Shown here one piece after another: positions 8,830 to 15,276 of a stretch of 24,405 nt of DNA (the stretch's first letter is position 1; every line of letters begins with the position of its first letter). The DNA lies in the NCBI GenBank assembly GCA_016789785.1, contig JAEUQE010000127.1:1-24405 (forward strand), read 5' to 3'. Source of the stretch: Bryobacterales bacterium. GTDB lineage: Bacteria; Acidobacteriota; Terriglobia; Bryobacterales; Bryobacteraceae. A program made the position numbers and the translations under genes. Under the pieces are notes generated by a model. That model did not search any database. It was not told the origin of the DNA and saw only the letters and a program-made list of their open reading frames with translations.

Positions 8830-9061
8830 GGGAGGGAACCCCGCTCAAAAGAGCGGGGTTGCTCGGCCGTTCTAGCCGAAGCGGATCGTAATCACGATAC
8901 CGCTCAGCGACAGTTTCAAGCAGACGCTGATGCGAATTCGCATAGGACATTCTCCCTTCCTCGGGGTTCGATTTCACGGTGCCCTGACAGGCACCGTGAG
9001 TCAGCCCCAAGTCGGAATGAAGGAAGCCCTTCCTCTCGAACTCGATCAATCGTTTCCCTCA
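8830..9061 (+). ncRNA. Putative structured small RNA, copy 3
   Basis: Same hairpin order as copy 1. The first hairpin is a 10-bp stem closed by AAAA in place of GAAA. In the third stem (ATCGT-AATC-ACGAT) the only change is in the four-base loop. The ATGCGAATTCGCAT palindrome, the pyrimidine-rich CTCCCTTCCTC and the 3' TTTCCCTCA are unchanged. Confidence 0.6.
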
Positions 9062-9115
9062 ATGACATAGTGGCGGCGGCGTGCCTGGCCTCTCACCTTG
9101 TTCGCAGTGGGGGAA

Positions 9116-9143
9116 TTGACTTCTGAGAGCAGACTGGTATTCT
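9116..9143 (+). promoter_or_regulatory. Sigma70-type promoter of RNA unit 4
   Basis: TTGACT at 9116-9121 and TATTCT at 9138-9143 with a 16-base spacer and TGG extended -10. The spacer is identical to that of unit 3. Confidence 0.7.
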
Positions 9144-9149
9144 GTGATC

Positions 9150-9382
9150 GGGAGGGAACCCCGCCCCGAAAGGGCGGGGTTGCTCGGCCGTCCTAGCCGA
9201 AGCGGATCGTGATGACGATACCGCTCAGCGAGATTTTCAAGCTCACGCTGATGCGAATTCGCATAGGACATTCTCCCTTCCTCGGGGTTCGATTTCACGG
9301 TGCCTTGCCCGGCACCGTGAGTCAGCCCCAAGTCGGAATGAAGGAAGCCCTTCCTCTCGAACTCGATCAATCGTTTCCCTCA
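9150..9382 (+). ncRNA. Putative structured small RNA, copy 4
   Basis: The first hairpin (9157-9181) is AACCCCGCCC-CGAAA-GGGCGGGGTT; compared with copy 1 a T:A pair has become C:G, a second compensatory change. The third stem again varies only in its loop (GATG). The terminal hairpin loop is TTGCCC. Downstream of the RNA, 9383-9507 separates the array from the convergent methyltransferase gene and contains no gene or clear terminator. Confidence 0.6.
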
Positions 9383-9507
9383 CTGAGATAGTGGCGGACG
9401 GGAGCGTTGCCTCTCACGGCTTCTCGCATGCAGCAAAATGGCTGACCTGCCCAGCGTCGCTCGCCCAACCGCCGGACGACCTCAACTAAGGCCGGGCGTC
9501 GGTCACG

Positions 9508-10122
9508 CTACTTTGCGCGCTCAAACACAAGGAAGTACTGGTGGGGAAGGAAGGTGTGGCTCTCCGACTTCGCAAAGCCAGCAGCCTTCAATTCCGCGAT
9601 CACCTGCTCTTCGGAGAGCTTCATGGAAACCGGCGGGCCGACAGGAAGCTGTTTCTTGTAGAAGTCGATGATCACGATGCGGCCACCCGGCTTCAGTGCC
9701 GAGTTGAGTTTCGCGTAGTAGGCGTCGCGCTTGTCGATGTGATGCAGCACGTCGCAGATGAAGACGGTATCCACGGAACCCGCCGCCAGTTTTGGATCGT
9801 CAGCGGATGCATGCACCGTCTTGACCTTCGGGTTGCCCGCCTTCTCAATCAGAGCAAGCAACTGAGGGTCGATATCGACCGCGTACACAGCGCCCGCATG
9901 GTTCGCCAACCGCCGCGAGAAATAGCCCGAGCCCGCTCCGATATCGGCGATGGTCTCGTCAGACCGCAACTTCAACGCCATGATGACATCGTGAGGCTTC
10001 TGCCAGGCGTCGCGTTGCGGATTCTCAAGGACTTTGGCATATTCGCCAGCCGACCGTGGCGGATGGTGCTGATGCTGAACCTGCGGCGCCCACAGGAGCA
10101 ATGAGAAAAGCAGGAAAGACAT
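9508..10122 (-). CDS. Exported class I SAM-dependent methyltransferase, last gene of the BMC operon
   Basis: A 204-residue Rossmann-fold methyltransferase. Motif I is DIGAGSGYFSRRL (about 60-72), the acidic end of strand 2 is AVDID, and VDTVFICDVLHHIDKRD and LKPGGRIVIIDFYK are motifs IV and VI. The N-terminus (MSFLLFSLLLWAPQVQHQHH) is hydrophobic and looks like a signal peptide or anchor without a lipobox, so the enzyme probably acts outside the cytoplasm. Its ATG lies 3 bases after the stop of the third BMC-P gene, whose last codon supplies part of the GGAG ribosome site, so it is translationally coupled to the shell genes. Similar exported methyltransferases are common in Acidobacteriota; the substrate is unknown. 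An exported enzyme in a microcompartment operon is unexpected. Confidence 0.87.
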   Translation of the reverse strand: MSFLLFSLLLWAPQVQHQHHPPRSAGEYAKVLENPQRDAWQKPHDVIMALKLRSDETIADIGAGSGYFSRRLANHAGAVYAVDIDPQLLALIEKAGNPKVKTVHASADDPKLAAGSVDTVFICDVLHHIDKRDAYYAKLNSALKPGGRIVIIDFYKKQLPVGPPVSMKLSEEQVIAELKAAGFAKSESHTFLPHQYFLVFERAK

Positions 10123-10125
10123 TGG

Positions 10126-10398
10126 TTACTCCAGTAGATCGATGTGGTCGATCACGCCGATGACTGCCATGTCGATCGGCGAATTTGGGCGCCCCACCGC
10201 GGTCATGGCGGAGAAGCCCTCGGTGACGAGCAACACGCGGTCTCCAACGCCCGCGTCCACGGAATCCATGGCGACCACAGCATCACCCCGATCGGTCCCA
10301 TCCAAGTTCAGCGGCTGAACAAGCAAGGTCTTCTGGCCCTCATGGCTGGCATGCCGCTGAGTCGAGACTACCTCTCCTATGACGCGTGCGATCAGCAT
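10126..10398 (-). CDS. BMC-P vertex protein (EutN/CcmL family), third copy
   Basis: A 90-residue single-domain EutN/CcmL protein (MLIARVIGEVVSTQRH; VVAMDSVDAGVGDRVLLV; AVIGVIDHIDLLE). Such proteins form pentamers that cap the vertices of a microcompartment shell. It retains the MLIARV start, the DSVDAGVGD turn and the IGVID strand, so it should fold normally. It overlaps the preceding BMC-P gene by 7 bases. It differs clearly from the two other copies, which suggests distinct vertex roles and not a recent duplication. Confidence 0.93.
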   Translation of the reverse strand: MLIARVIGEVVSTQRHASHEGQKTLLVQPLNLDGTDRGDAVVAMDSVDAGVGDRVLLVTEGFSAMTAVGRPNSPIDMAVIGVIDHIDLLE

Positions 10399-10679
10399 TC
10401 GTTCCGTTTGTTACGACTGATGTGAAGCTCGTCGATAATCCCGACAACGGTGGTATCGGTGGTCACTTCGCGGGGCAGGAACGGAAAGCTCGATTCCTTG
10501 CCGCGGCAGCAATAGACCAATTCGCCTGCGCCGGCGCCAACCGAGTCGGTCACCACAATCCGCTTGCCGGTCTCTTTGCCTTCCGGTGTGACGGGCTGAA
10601 TGATCAACATGCGCTGGCCCTCCAGCTTCGGATCTTTCACCGTGGACCAGACCCTGCCGATGACGCGCGCCAAAAACAT
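10392..10679 (-). CDS. BMC-P vertex protein (EutN/CcmL family), second copy
   Basis: A 95-residue EutN/CcmL protein (MFLARVIGRVWSTVKDPKLE; MLIIQPVTPEG; VVTDSVGAGAGELVYCCRG; VVGIIDELHI). It has the expected oligonucleotide-binding-like pentamer fold. Unusual features are two adjacent cysteines where the family normally has VLVxxG, and a slightly longer loop (KESSFPFLPREVTTD) before the last strand. It starts 2 bases after the preceding BMC-P gene and ends overlapping the next, consistent with one transcript and coupled translation. Confidence 0.93.
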   Translation of the reverse strand: MFLARVIGRVWSTVKDPKLEGQRMLIIQPVTPEGKETGKRIVVTDSVGAGAGELVYCCRGKESSFPFLPREVTTDTTVVGIIDELHISRNKRNEC

Positions 10680-10681
10680 AA

Positions 10682-10975
10682 TCAGCTCTTTTTGTTGTTC
10701 TTGGGCGGGTCGTCCAGAGAAAGCGAATCGACAATGCCGATGATCGCCGTGTCGACAGGGTTGTTGTTGCAGCCCTCAGCCATGCGGGCGGAGCTGCCGG
10801 AGACCGCGATCACGGTTTCCCGATATCCCGCGCTGACCGTGTCCACTGCGACCACGTAGCCCGCCTCGTCCTTGCCGTCGGGCGTAACGGGCTTCAGGAT
10901 GAGAAGCTTCTTGCCTTCCAGACGGGGATCTTTCCGCGTGGCAACTACCGTGCCCACCACTCGGGCGAGGATCAT
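10682..10975 (-). CDS. BMC-P vertex protein (EutN/CcmL family), first copy
   Basis: A 97-residue EutN/CcmL protein (MILARVVGTVVATRKDPRLE; LLILKPVTPDGKDEAG; VAVDTVSAGYRETVIAVSGS; AIIGIVDSLSL) with a lysine-rich tail (PPKNNKKS). It follows the BMC-H stop by 1 base. Its KDPRLEGKKLLIL and PVTPDGK segments are the closest of the three to typical EutN, so it may be the main pentamer of the shell. Three BMC-P paralogues with few BMC-H proteins is the pattern described for planctomycete-type microcompartments; that comparison is from family knowledge. Confidence 0.94.
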   Translation of the reverse strand: MILARVVGTVVATRKDPRLEGKKLLILKPVTPDGKDEAGYVVAVDTVSAGYRETVIAVSGSSARMAEGCNNNPVDTAIIGIVDSLSLDDPPKNNKKS

Positions 10976-10976
10976 C

Positions 10977-11261
10977 TTACTTCGAGCTCTTGCCGATCGG
11001 AAGCACGTCTTCCAGGCTCGGATGAGGACGCGGGATGACGTGGACGGAGATCAGTTCGCCGACGCGGCGTGCGGCAGCAGCGCCCGCATCCGTGGCGGCC
11101 CGAACTGCGGCTACGTCGCCACGCACCAGGGCGGTCACGTAGCCGGAGCCGATCTTCTCCCAGCCCACCAGCGTGACCTTGGCGGCCTTCACCATCGCGT
11201 CAGAGGCTTCGATCATCGCCACCAGTCCGCGAGTTTCAATCATTCCTAACGCTTCACCCAT
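10977..11261 (-). CDS. BMC-H hexameric shell protein (PduA/EutM type)
   Basis: A 94-residue single BMC domain: [20 protein letters not shown], then [25 protein letters not shown] forms the rim of the central pore in the canonical family. Hexamers of this type tile the facets of a microcompartment and admit small metabolites. The start is supported by GGAGG 4 bases upstream of the ATG. It is the only BMC-H in the window, and no BMC-T (tandem) protein is present. A 92-bp gap separates it from the aldolase gene, while the following BMC-P gene begins 1 base after its stop. Confidence 0.96.
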   Translation of the reverse strand: MGEALGMIETRGLVAMIEASDAMVKAAKVTLVGWEKIGSGYVTALVRGDVAAVRAATDAGAAAARRVGELISVHVIPRPHPSLEDVLPIGKSSK

Positions 11262-11353
11262 CTGTCCTCCAAACGGTTCTGCAACTTCCTATCGTAGACG
11301 GCTTCCCAAGGCGACACTAGCACATTCCGGCCGCCACGGGGAATCCGGTAAAG

Positions 11354-12145
11354 CTATCCGGTGACACCGCGGGCACGCAACGCCTCATCCACTAGCGCGA
11401 TCAACTCCTCGCGCGTCACACTGAAACGCTCTCCGCCCGCCGCGGCTCTCGATTCATCTTCGGCCGCGACCGGGCAACCCGGTTCCGCGCCAACCTTCGC
11501 GCGCACGCCGTAACGGGTGCGCGAATCAAACAGTTTGTCCACTTCCTGGCGCGGAAGCAACGTGGCGCCGCCCAACAGTTCAGCCACCAAGGAAATCCGA
11601 GCGAAGTGCTCTACTGTTTCCATGCGGAAGAACGCCTGATACACGTCCTCGCCGTAGGACACCGCACCATGATTGGCCAGTAGCAGCGCATTGTACTTCG
11701 GGATGTAGGGCAGCATCGGATCGGTAAGCGCGGGCGTGCCCGGCAAGCCGTAGGCAGCCAGTGGAACACATCCCAACCCGATGATCACTTCGGGAAGCAA
11801 GGCCTGATTGAGCGGCCGGCCCGCGGCGGCGAAGCCCGTACAGACGGGTGGATGCGCGTGCACCACCGATCGGATATCGGGCCGGATGCCATAGATCGTG
11901 AGATGCATCGCGATCTCCGAAGTCCGCTCTTTGCGGCCTTCCAGTTTGTTGCCTTCGAGATCGCAGATTATCAGGTCGTCGGGGTGCATCATCCCCTTGC
12001 TGACGCCCGTAGGGGTGCACAGCACGCGGCCCTCATCCAGACGGATGGTGATGTTGCCGTCGTTGGCCGCCACCCACCCTTTCTGGTAGACGAGCCGGCC
12101 GATATCCACGATATCCTGCCGCAGTTCGCGTTCGCTCTTAGCCAT
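11354..12145 (-). CDS. Class II aldolase (fuculose-phosphate type) with possible encapsulation peptide
   Basis: A 263-residue class II aldolase/adducin protein. The zinc site is complete: Glu77 (RTSEIAMH), His96 and His98 (VVHAHPP) and His159 (LLANHG), each offset by four from the E. coli fuculose-1-phosphate aldolase ligands. That family cleaves fuculose or rhamnulose phosphate to dihydroxyacetone phosphate and lactaldehyde. The protein is about 45 residues longer than FucA: a loose linker (about 218-240) leads to a predicted amphipathic helix, TREELIALVDEALRARG, near the C-terminus, typical of cargo peptides that target enzymes into microcompartments. It is the first gene of the operon, with AGGG 8 bases before the ATG. 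The exact sugar phosphate is not certain. Confidence 0.92.
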   Translation of the reverse strand: MAKSERELRQDIVDIGRLVYQKGWVAANDGNITIRLDEGRVLCTPTGVSKGMMHPDDLIICDLEGNKLEGRKERTSEIAMHLTIYGIRPDIRSVVHAHPPVCTGFAAAGRPLNQALLPEVIIGLGCVPLAAYGLPGTPALTDPMLPYIPKYNALLLANHGAVSYGEDVYQAFFRMETVEHFARISLVAELLGGATLLPRQEVDKLFDSRTRYGVRAKVGAEPGCPVAAEDESRAAAGGERFSVTREELIALVDEALRARGVTG

Positions 12146-12157
12146 CGTGAATCCCTG

Positions 12158-12163
12158 ATTGTA
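12158..12163 (-). promoter_or_regulatory. Possible -10 element of the BMC operon
   Basis: The minus strand reads TACAAT here, 12 bases upstream of the aldolase ATG. No good -35 is seen at the expected distance, so this is tentative. Confidence 0.3.
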
Positions 12164-12254
12164 TCAGAGACCAGAGGCATCCACTCGCGGCAAAACGCCA
12201 TCCGAAGATTTTCTTTCAGCCGATTCCCACCCCCGTGTGGTAACCTCTCAGAGA

Positions 12255-12273
12255 ATGCCCAGGAAACGGGCAT
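12255..12273 (+). promoter_or_regulatory. Small inverted repeat in the mreB leader
   Basis: ATGCCC (12255-12260) and GGGCAT (12268-12273) could form a 6-bp hairpin with a 7-base loop 30 bases before the mreB ATG, in the 157-bp divergent region shared with the BMC operon. A regulatory role is only possible. Confidence 0.3.
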
Positions 12274-12302
12274 CCGGCTCTCCCCAAGCCCGAAGTGACC
12301 GA

Positions 12303-13328
12303 ATGAATCTCCGCTCCGTTTTTAGTCTCTTTTCCTCTGACCTTGCCATTGACCTCGGCACGGCAAACACTCTGGTATTCGCAAAGGGCAAGGGCATCGT
12401 AGTCAACGAACCTTCCATCGTCGCGATCAACAAAACCACTGGTGAAGTGGAAGCCGTTGGCAAGGAAGCCAAGGAGATGCTGGGCCGCACGCCGGGCAAT
12501 ATCGTCGCCATCCGGCCCATGAAGGATGGCGTAATCGCTGACTTCAAGGTCACCGAGCGCATGCTGAACTACTTCATTCAGAAGGCGCACGGGCGCAAGA
12601 TGCTGGTGCATCCGCGCATCATCATCGGCGTTCCGAGCGAGATCACGCAAGTGGAGAAGCGCGCTGTGATCGACTCGGCCTATCGCGCCAAAGCCAGTGA
12701 AGTGCACCTCGTGGAACAGGCGATGGTTGCGGCGATCGGCGCGGGCCTCCCGATTACGGAACCTTCGGGAAACATGGTCGTCGACATTGGCGGCGGCACC
12801 ACGGACGTCGCGGTGATCTCGCTGTCGGGCATCGTCTACTCAAGGTCAGTGCGCGTCGCGGGCAATGAGATGGACGACGCCATCATGCAGTACCTGAAGC
12901 GTAAGTACAACCTGCTGATCGGTGAGCGCACAGCCGAGCAGATCAAGATGCAGATCGGCTCTGCTTTTCCGCTCGACAAGCCCCACACCATCGAGATCAA
13001 GGGGCGTAATCTGATCGAAGGCGTACCGAAAACGATCACCATCGACGATACCGAGATCCGCGAGGCGCTCTCGGAATGCATCGCCACCATCATGAACGCG
13101 ATTCGCGTTGCGCTCGAGCGCACCCCTCCGGAGTTGAGTGCCGATATCAGCGATCGCGGCATCGTGCTCACCGGAGGCGGCGCGCTGATCAAAAATCTCG
13201 ACCGGCGGATTCGCGAGGAGACCGGCCTGCCTGTGTCGATCGCCGAAGATCCTCTGGCATCGGTTGCGCTCGGAACCGGCAAGATGCTGACGGACTTCAA
13301 ACTGCTGCGCCGGATCGCGATTGAGTAA
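12303..13328 (+). CDS. mreB: Rod-shape-determining actin homologue MreB
   Basis: A 341-residue protein from ATG 12303; the frame is open further upstream, but the MreB sequence begins here ([20 protein letters not shown]) and this length fits the family. The ATP site shows [14 protein letters not shown] (phosphate 1), [16 protein letters not shown] (phosphate 2) and [15 protein letters not shown] (adenosine motif). MreB forms membrane-bound filaments under the inner membrane that orient the elongation machinery. The N-terminal [11 protein letters not shown] may act as the membrane-binding amphipathic segment. It heads mreB-mreC-mreD-mrdA-rodA and diverges from the BMC operon. The ribosome site is weak. 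Confidence 0.98.
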   Translation: MNLRSVFSLFSSDLAIDLGTANTLVFAKGKGIVVNEPSIVAINKTTGEVEAVGKEAKEMLGRTPGNIVAIRPMKDGVIADFKVTERMLNYFIQKAHGRKMLVHPRIIIGVPSEITQVEKRAVIDSAYRAKASEVHLVEQAMVAAIGAGLPITEPSGNMVVDIGGGTTDVAVISLSGIVYSRSVRVAGNEMDDAIMQYLKRKYNLLIGERTAEQIKMQIGSAFPLDKPHTIEIKGRNLIEGVPKTITIDDTEIREALSECIATIMNAIRVALERTPPELSADISDRGIVLTGGGALIKNLDRRIREETGLPVSIAEDPLASVALGTGKMLTDFKLLRRIAIE

Positions 13329-13339
13329 TTGAGGATACC

Positions 13340-13355
13340 CCGCGGAAGCCCGCGG
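13340..13355 (+). promoter_or_regulatory. GC-rich hairpin between mreB and mreC
   Basis: CCGCGG-AAGC-CCGCGG forms a 6-bp all-GC stem 12 bases after the mreB stop. No T-tract follows, so it is more likely an mRNA-processing or stabilising element that sets different levels of mreB and mreC than a terminator. Confidence 0.45.
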
Positions 13356-13427
13356 AGGTTGCGAGATCGCCGGCCCGCGCTTTGCATGCATGCGAAAATG
13401 AGGTAGGGAAGACTACTCGTCTCAAAC

Positions 13428-14741
13428 ATGGATTCGATCCTGCAACGCTACCGGAACCTGACGGTGCTCCTAGTGGTTATCGCGGCACAGCTTGTTCTGT
13501 TGGCGTACCAGGTGAAGAGCAATCAGGATATGAGTCTGCTGCGGGTGTGGTCGGTTACCGCCGTCACCCCGCTGGCCCGCCTGATTGAGGTGGTACGCGG
13601 TTCCACGACGGGCTTCATTCGCGATTACTTCATCCTGCTCAACGCGCGCGAAGAGAACCGCAAGCTCAAGGACGAACTGAACCGCACCAAACTGGAGAAT
13701 CAGTTCTTGCGCACCGAGCTTTCCACCGCGGACCGTGCGAGGGCGCTGGCCGCATTCCAATCGCGCACCCCATCCAAGACACTGGCGGCGCGTATCATCG
13801 CGAACGCGACGGGCGCGAACTCCAAGGTTGTCTACATTGACCGCGGGAGTGCCTCGGGCATCTTGCCGGGCATGGCCGTGATCACCCCCGATGGCATTGT
13901 CGGAAAGATCATCGCCGTCTACCCGACCGCATCGCAGGTGATGCTGATCACCGATCCGAGTTTCGCCGCGGGTGTGATTTCGGAACGGGCGCGAGTGCAT
14001 GGCACGTTGAAGGGCCAGGGGCATGGCACGTTGATTGTCGACTATGTGCCGACAGAACTGAAGGTGGAAGTGGGCGAGAAGTTCTACACTTCGGGCGATG
14101 ATCGCATTTTCCCGAAGGGCATGCCGGTTGGCGAGGTCAAGGTGGTCCGCCCGGGCCGCACGTTCAAAGAGATCTTCGTCGCCCCAAGCGGTTTCTCCCA
14201 GGGGCTGGAAGAAGTGCTGGTGGTGGTGGAAGGCGTGCATCAGATCGACTTTGGCGCGCAGCCCGAGAATCTGACCTATCAAGTTCTGCCAGGCATGCCG
14301 AAGGCAGACCAGGATGTAGAACCTCGTGCAACCGGGGGAAACGAACTCACCGATGCCGATCGCATTCGTTCCGAGATCCGGCAAAGTATGCAGAATCAAG
14401 GTGTGGTGCTCGGCCGTGGAGGACGCATTCCGAACTTCAATGCGGCGCAGACACCAACGCAGCCGAGACCATCCACGGGCGCCCCTGCCGGCACGCCGGC
14501 TACGCAGGCTACACCGCAAGGGAGTGACGCCCCGGTGCAAGCCGCCGGGGAACGTCCTGCTGGAGAAAGCACGGCGCGTGAGACGCCATCACCAGCAGGA
14601 TCTGGGCAACCGAACGCACCTGCAAGCAGCGCACCCGGGACCGCACCCCCCGTTCCCCGCCCCGTGATCCAGAACGCGCTGCCGCCTGCGGCTCCTGCCA
14701 CCAAGCCGCCTGCTGCGCAACCGCCCCGGCCACAGCAATGA
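13428..14741 (+). CDS. mreC: Cell-shape protein MreC with long proline/alanine-rich tail
   Basis: A 437-residue protein: cytoplasmic N-terminus, one membrane segment (about 10-27, LTVLLVVIAAQLVLLAYQ), a coiled coil (about 70-105, EENRKLKDELNRTKLENQF) and the double beta-barrel MreC domain (about 120-275; GSASGILPGMAVITPDGIVG, VMLITDPSF). MreC links MreB to PBP2 and RodA in the periplasm. Most MreC proteins are near 280-330 residues; here residues from about 290 onward are a low-complexity Pro/Ala/Thr-rich periplasmic tail with no recognisable fold. Its stop overlaps the mreD start (ATGA at 14738). Confidence 0.96.
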   Translation: MDSILQRYRNLTVLLVVIAAQLVLLAYQVKSNQDMSLLRVWSVTAVTPLARLIEVVRGSTTGFIRDYFILLNAREENRKLKDELNRTKLENQFLRTELSTADRARALAAFQSRTPSKTLAARIIANATGANSKVVYIDRGSASGILPGMAVITPDGIVGKIIAVYPTASQVMLITDPSFAAGVISERARVHGTLKGQGHGTLIVDYVPTELKVEVGEKFYTSGDDRIFPKGMPVGEVKVVRPGRTFKEIFVAPSGFSQGLEEVLVVVEGVHQIDFGAQPENLTYQVLPGMPKADQDVEPRATGGNELTDADRIRSEIRQSMQNQGVVLGRGGRIPNFNAAQTPTQPRPSTGAPAGTPATQATPQGSDAPVQAAGERPAGESTARETPSPAGSGQPNAPASSAPGTAPPVPRPVIQNALPPAAPATKPPAAQPPRPQQ

Positions 14742-15274
14742 ACGAGTTGTCGGACCGTTTCTTCAGCGAGGCGCCGCGCAAAAGCCCCATCGCGCGCTTT
14801 CATCCGCTCGTCTACGCAGGCATGGCGCTGCTGGCGATCCTGTTCCAGGTCTACGTGCCGCGCTTTGTCGCATTCCTCGCGTTTCTCGATCTGCCGCTGC
14901 TGATTACGATGTACTTCTCCATGATGCGCCGGTCCGAGATTGTCGGCCTCGGGTTTGGCGCGTTGGTCGGGCTCGTGCAGGATTCGCTATCACATCAGCC
15001 GCTCGGGATGTTCGGGATTGTGAAGACACTGGTCGGATACTTCGGCGGCACGGTAAGTCATCGCGGCTTCGATGTCGAAAATTCCGTGGTACGCGGAATC
15101 CTCGGCTTCTTCTTCTACTTCTTCCATCAGTTGATGTACTGGGTCATGATTCGCGCGCTGCTCGGACAGCCTGGCGAGTTCGATCCGCGGCGTGAGTTCA
15201 TCCTGGGTCTGCTGAATGCCGTGGTCGCCATTCCGCTGTTTCGGGTCTTGGATAAACTGAAGGAGAGGGGATAG
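14738..15274 (+). CDS. mreD: Rod-shape-determining membrane protein MreD
   Basis: A 178-residue hydrophobic protein with about five membrane segments (YAGMALLAILFQVYV; FLDLPLLITMYF; GFGALVGLVQDSL; GILGFFFYFFHQLMYWV; FILGLLNAVVAIPLFRVL). The identification rests on size, topology, the VGLGFGALVGLVQDSLSHQPLG pattern (quoted in parts) and its position between mreC and mrdA. It is part of the inner-membrane elongasome. The start overlaps the mreC stop by four bases, and its last codons carry the AAGGAG ribosome site for mrdA. Confidence 0.92.
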   Translation: MNELSDRFFSEAPRKSPIARFHPLVYAGMALLAILFQVYVPRFVAFLAFLDLPLLITMYFSMMRRSEIVGLGFGALVGLVQDSLSHQPLGMFGIVKTLVGYFGGTVSHRGFDVENSVVRGILGFFFYFFHQLMYWVMIRALLGQPGEFDPRREFILGLLNAVVAIPLFRVLDKLKERG

Positions 15275-15276
15275 CT

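Larger units (their letters stand above)
8151..9430 (+). repeat. Four tandem ~320-bp noncoding repeat units
   Basis: Four head-to-tail units start near 8151, 8470, 8791 and 9112, with spacings of 319, 321 and 321 bp. Each opens with GGAATTGACTTCT, contains a promoter-like pair, then a ~230-nt hairpin-rich block, then a ~50-nt less conserved linker (for example 8421-8468). Units differ by scattered substitutions and small indels, mostly in hairpin loops, in paired compensatory positions and in the linkers. The stretch holds no convincing protein gene on either strand; small minus-strand frames are discussed under rejected items. No transposase, target duplication or terminal inverted repeat is seen, so a mobile element is not indicated. 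Confidence 0.95.

Noticed and set aside
8200..9370. Small minus-strand frames in the array units (MSYANSHQR...), each preceded by AGGAAGGGAG
   Set aside because: Attractive ribosome site, but copy 2 has a stop after seven codons, differences are nearly all non-synonymous, and one-base indels shift the frame between copies. The stop in copy 2 is explained by a compensatory stem change. A short peptide on the minus strand is not fully excluded.
8151..9430. CRISPR array
   Set aside because: Units are ~320 bp and nearly identical throughout; there are no short repeats with unique spacers and no cas genes.
12159..12302. Upstream extension of mreB
   Set aside because: The added 48 residues do not resemble MreB, and the conserved N-terminus begins at ATG 12303.
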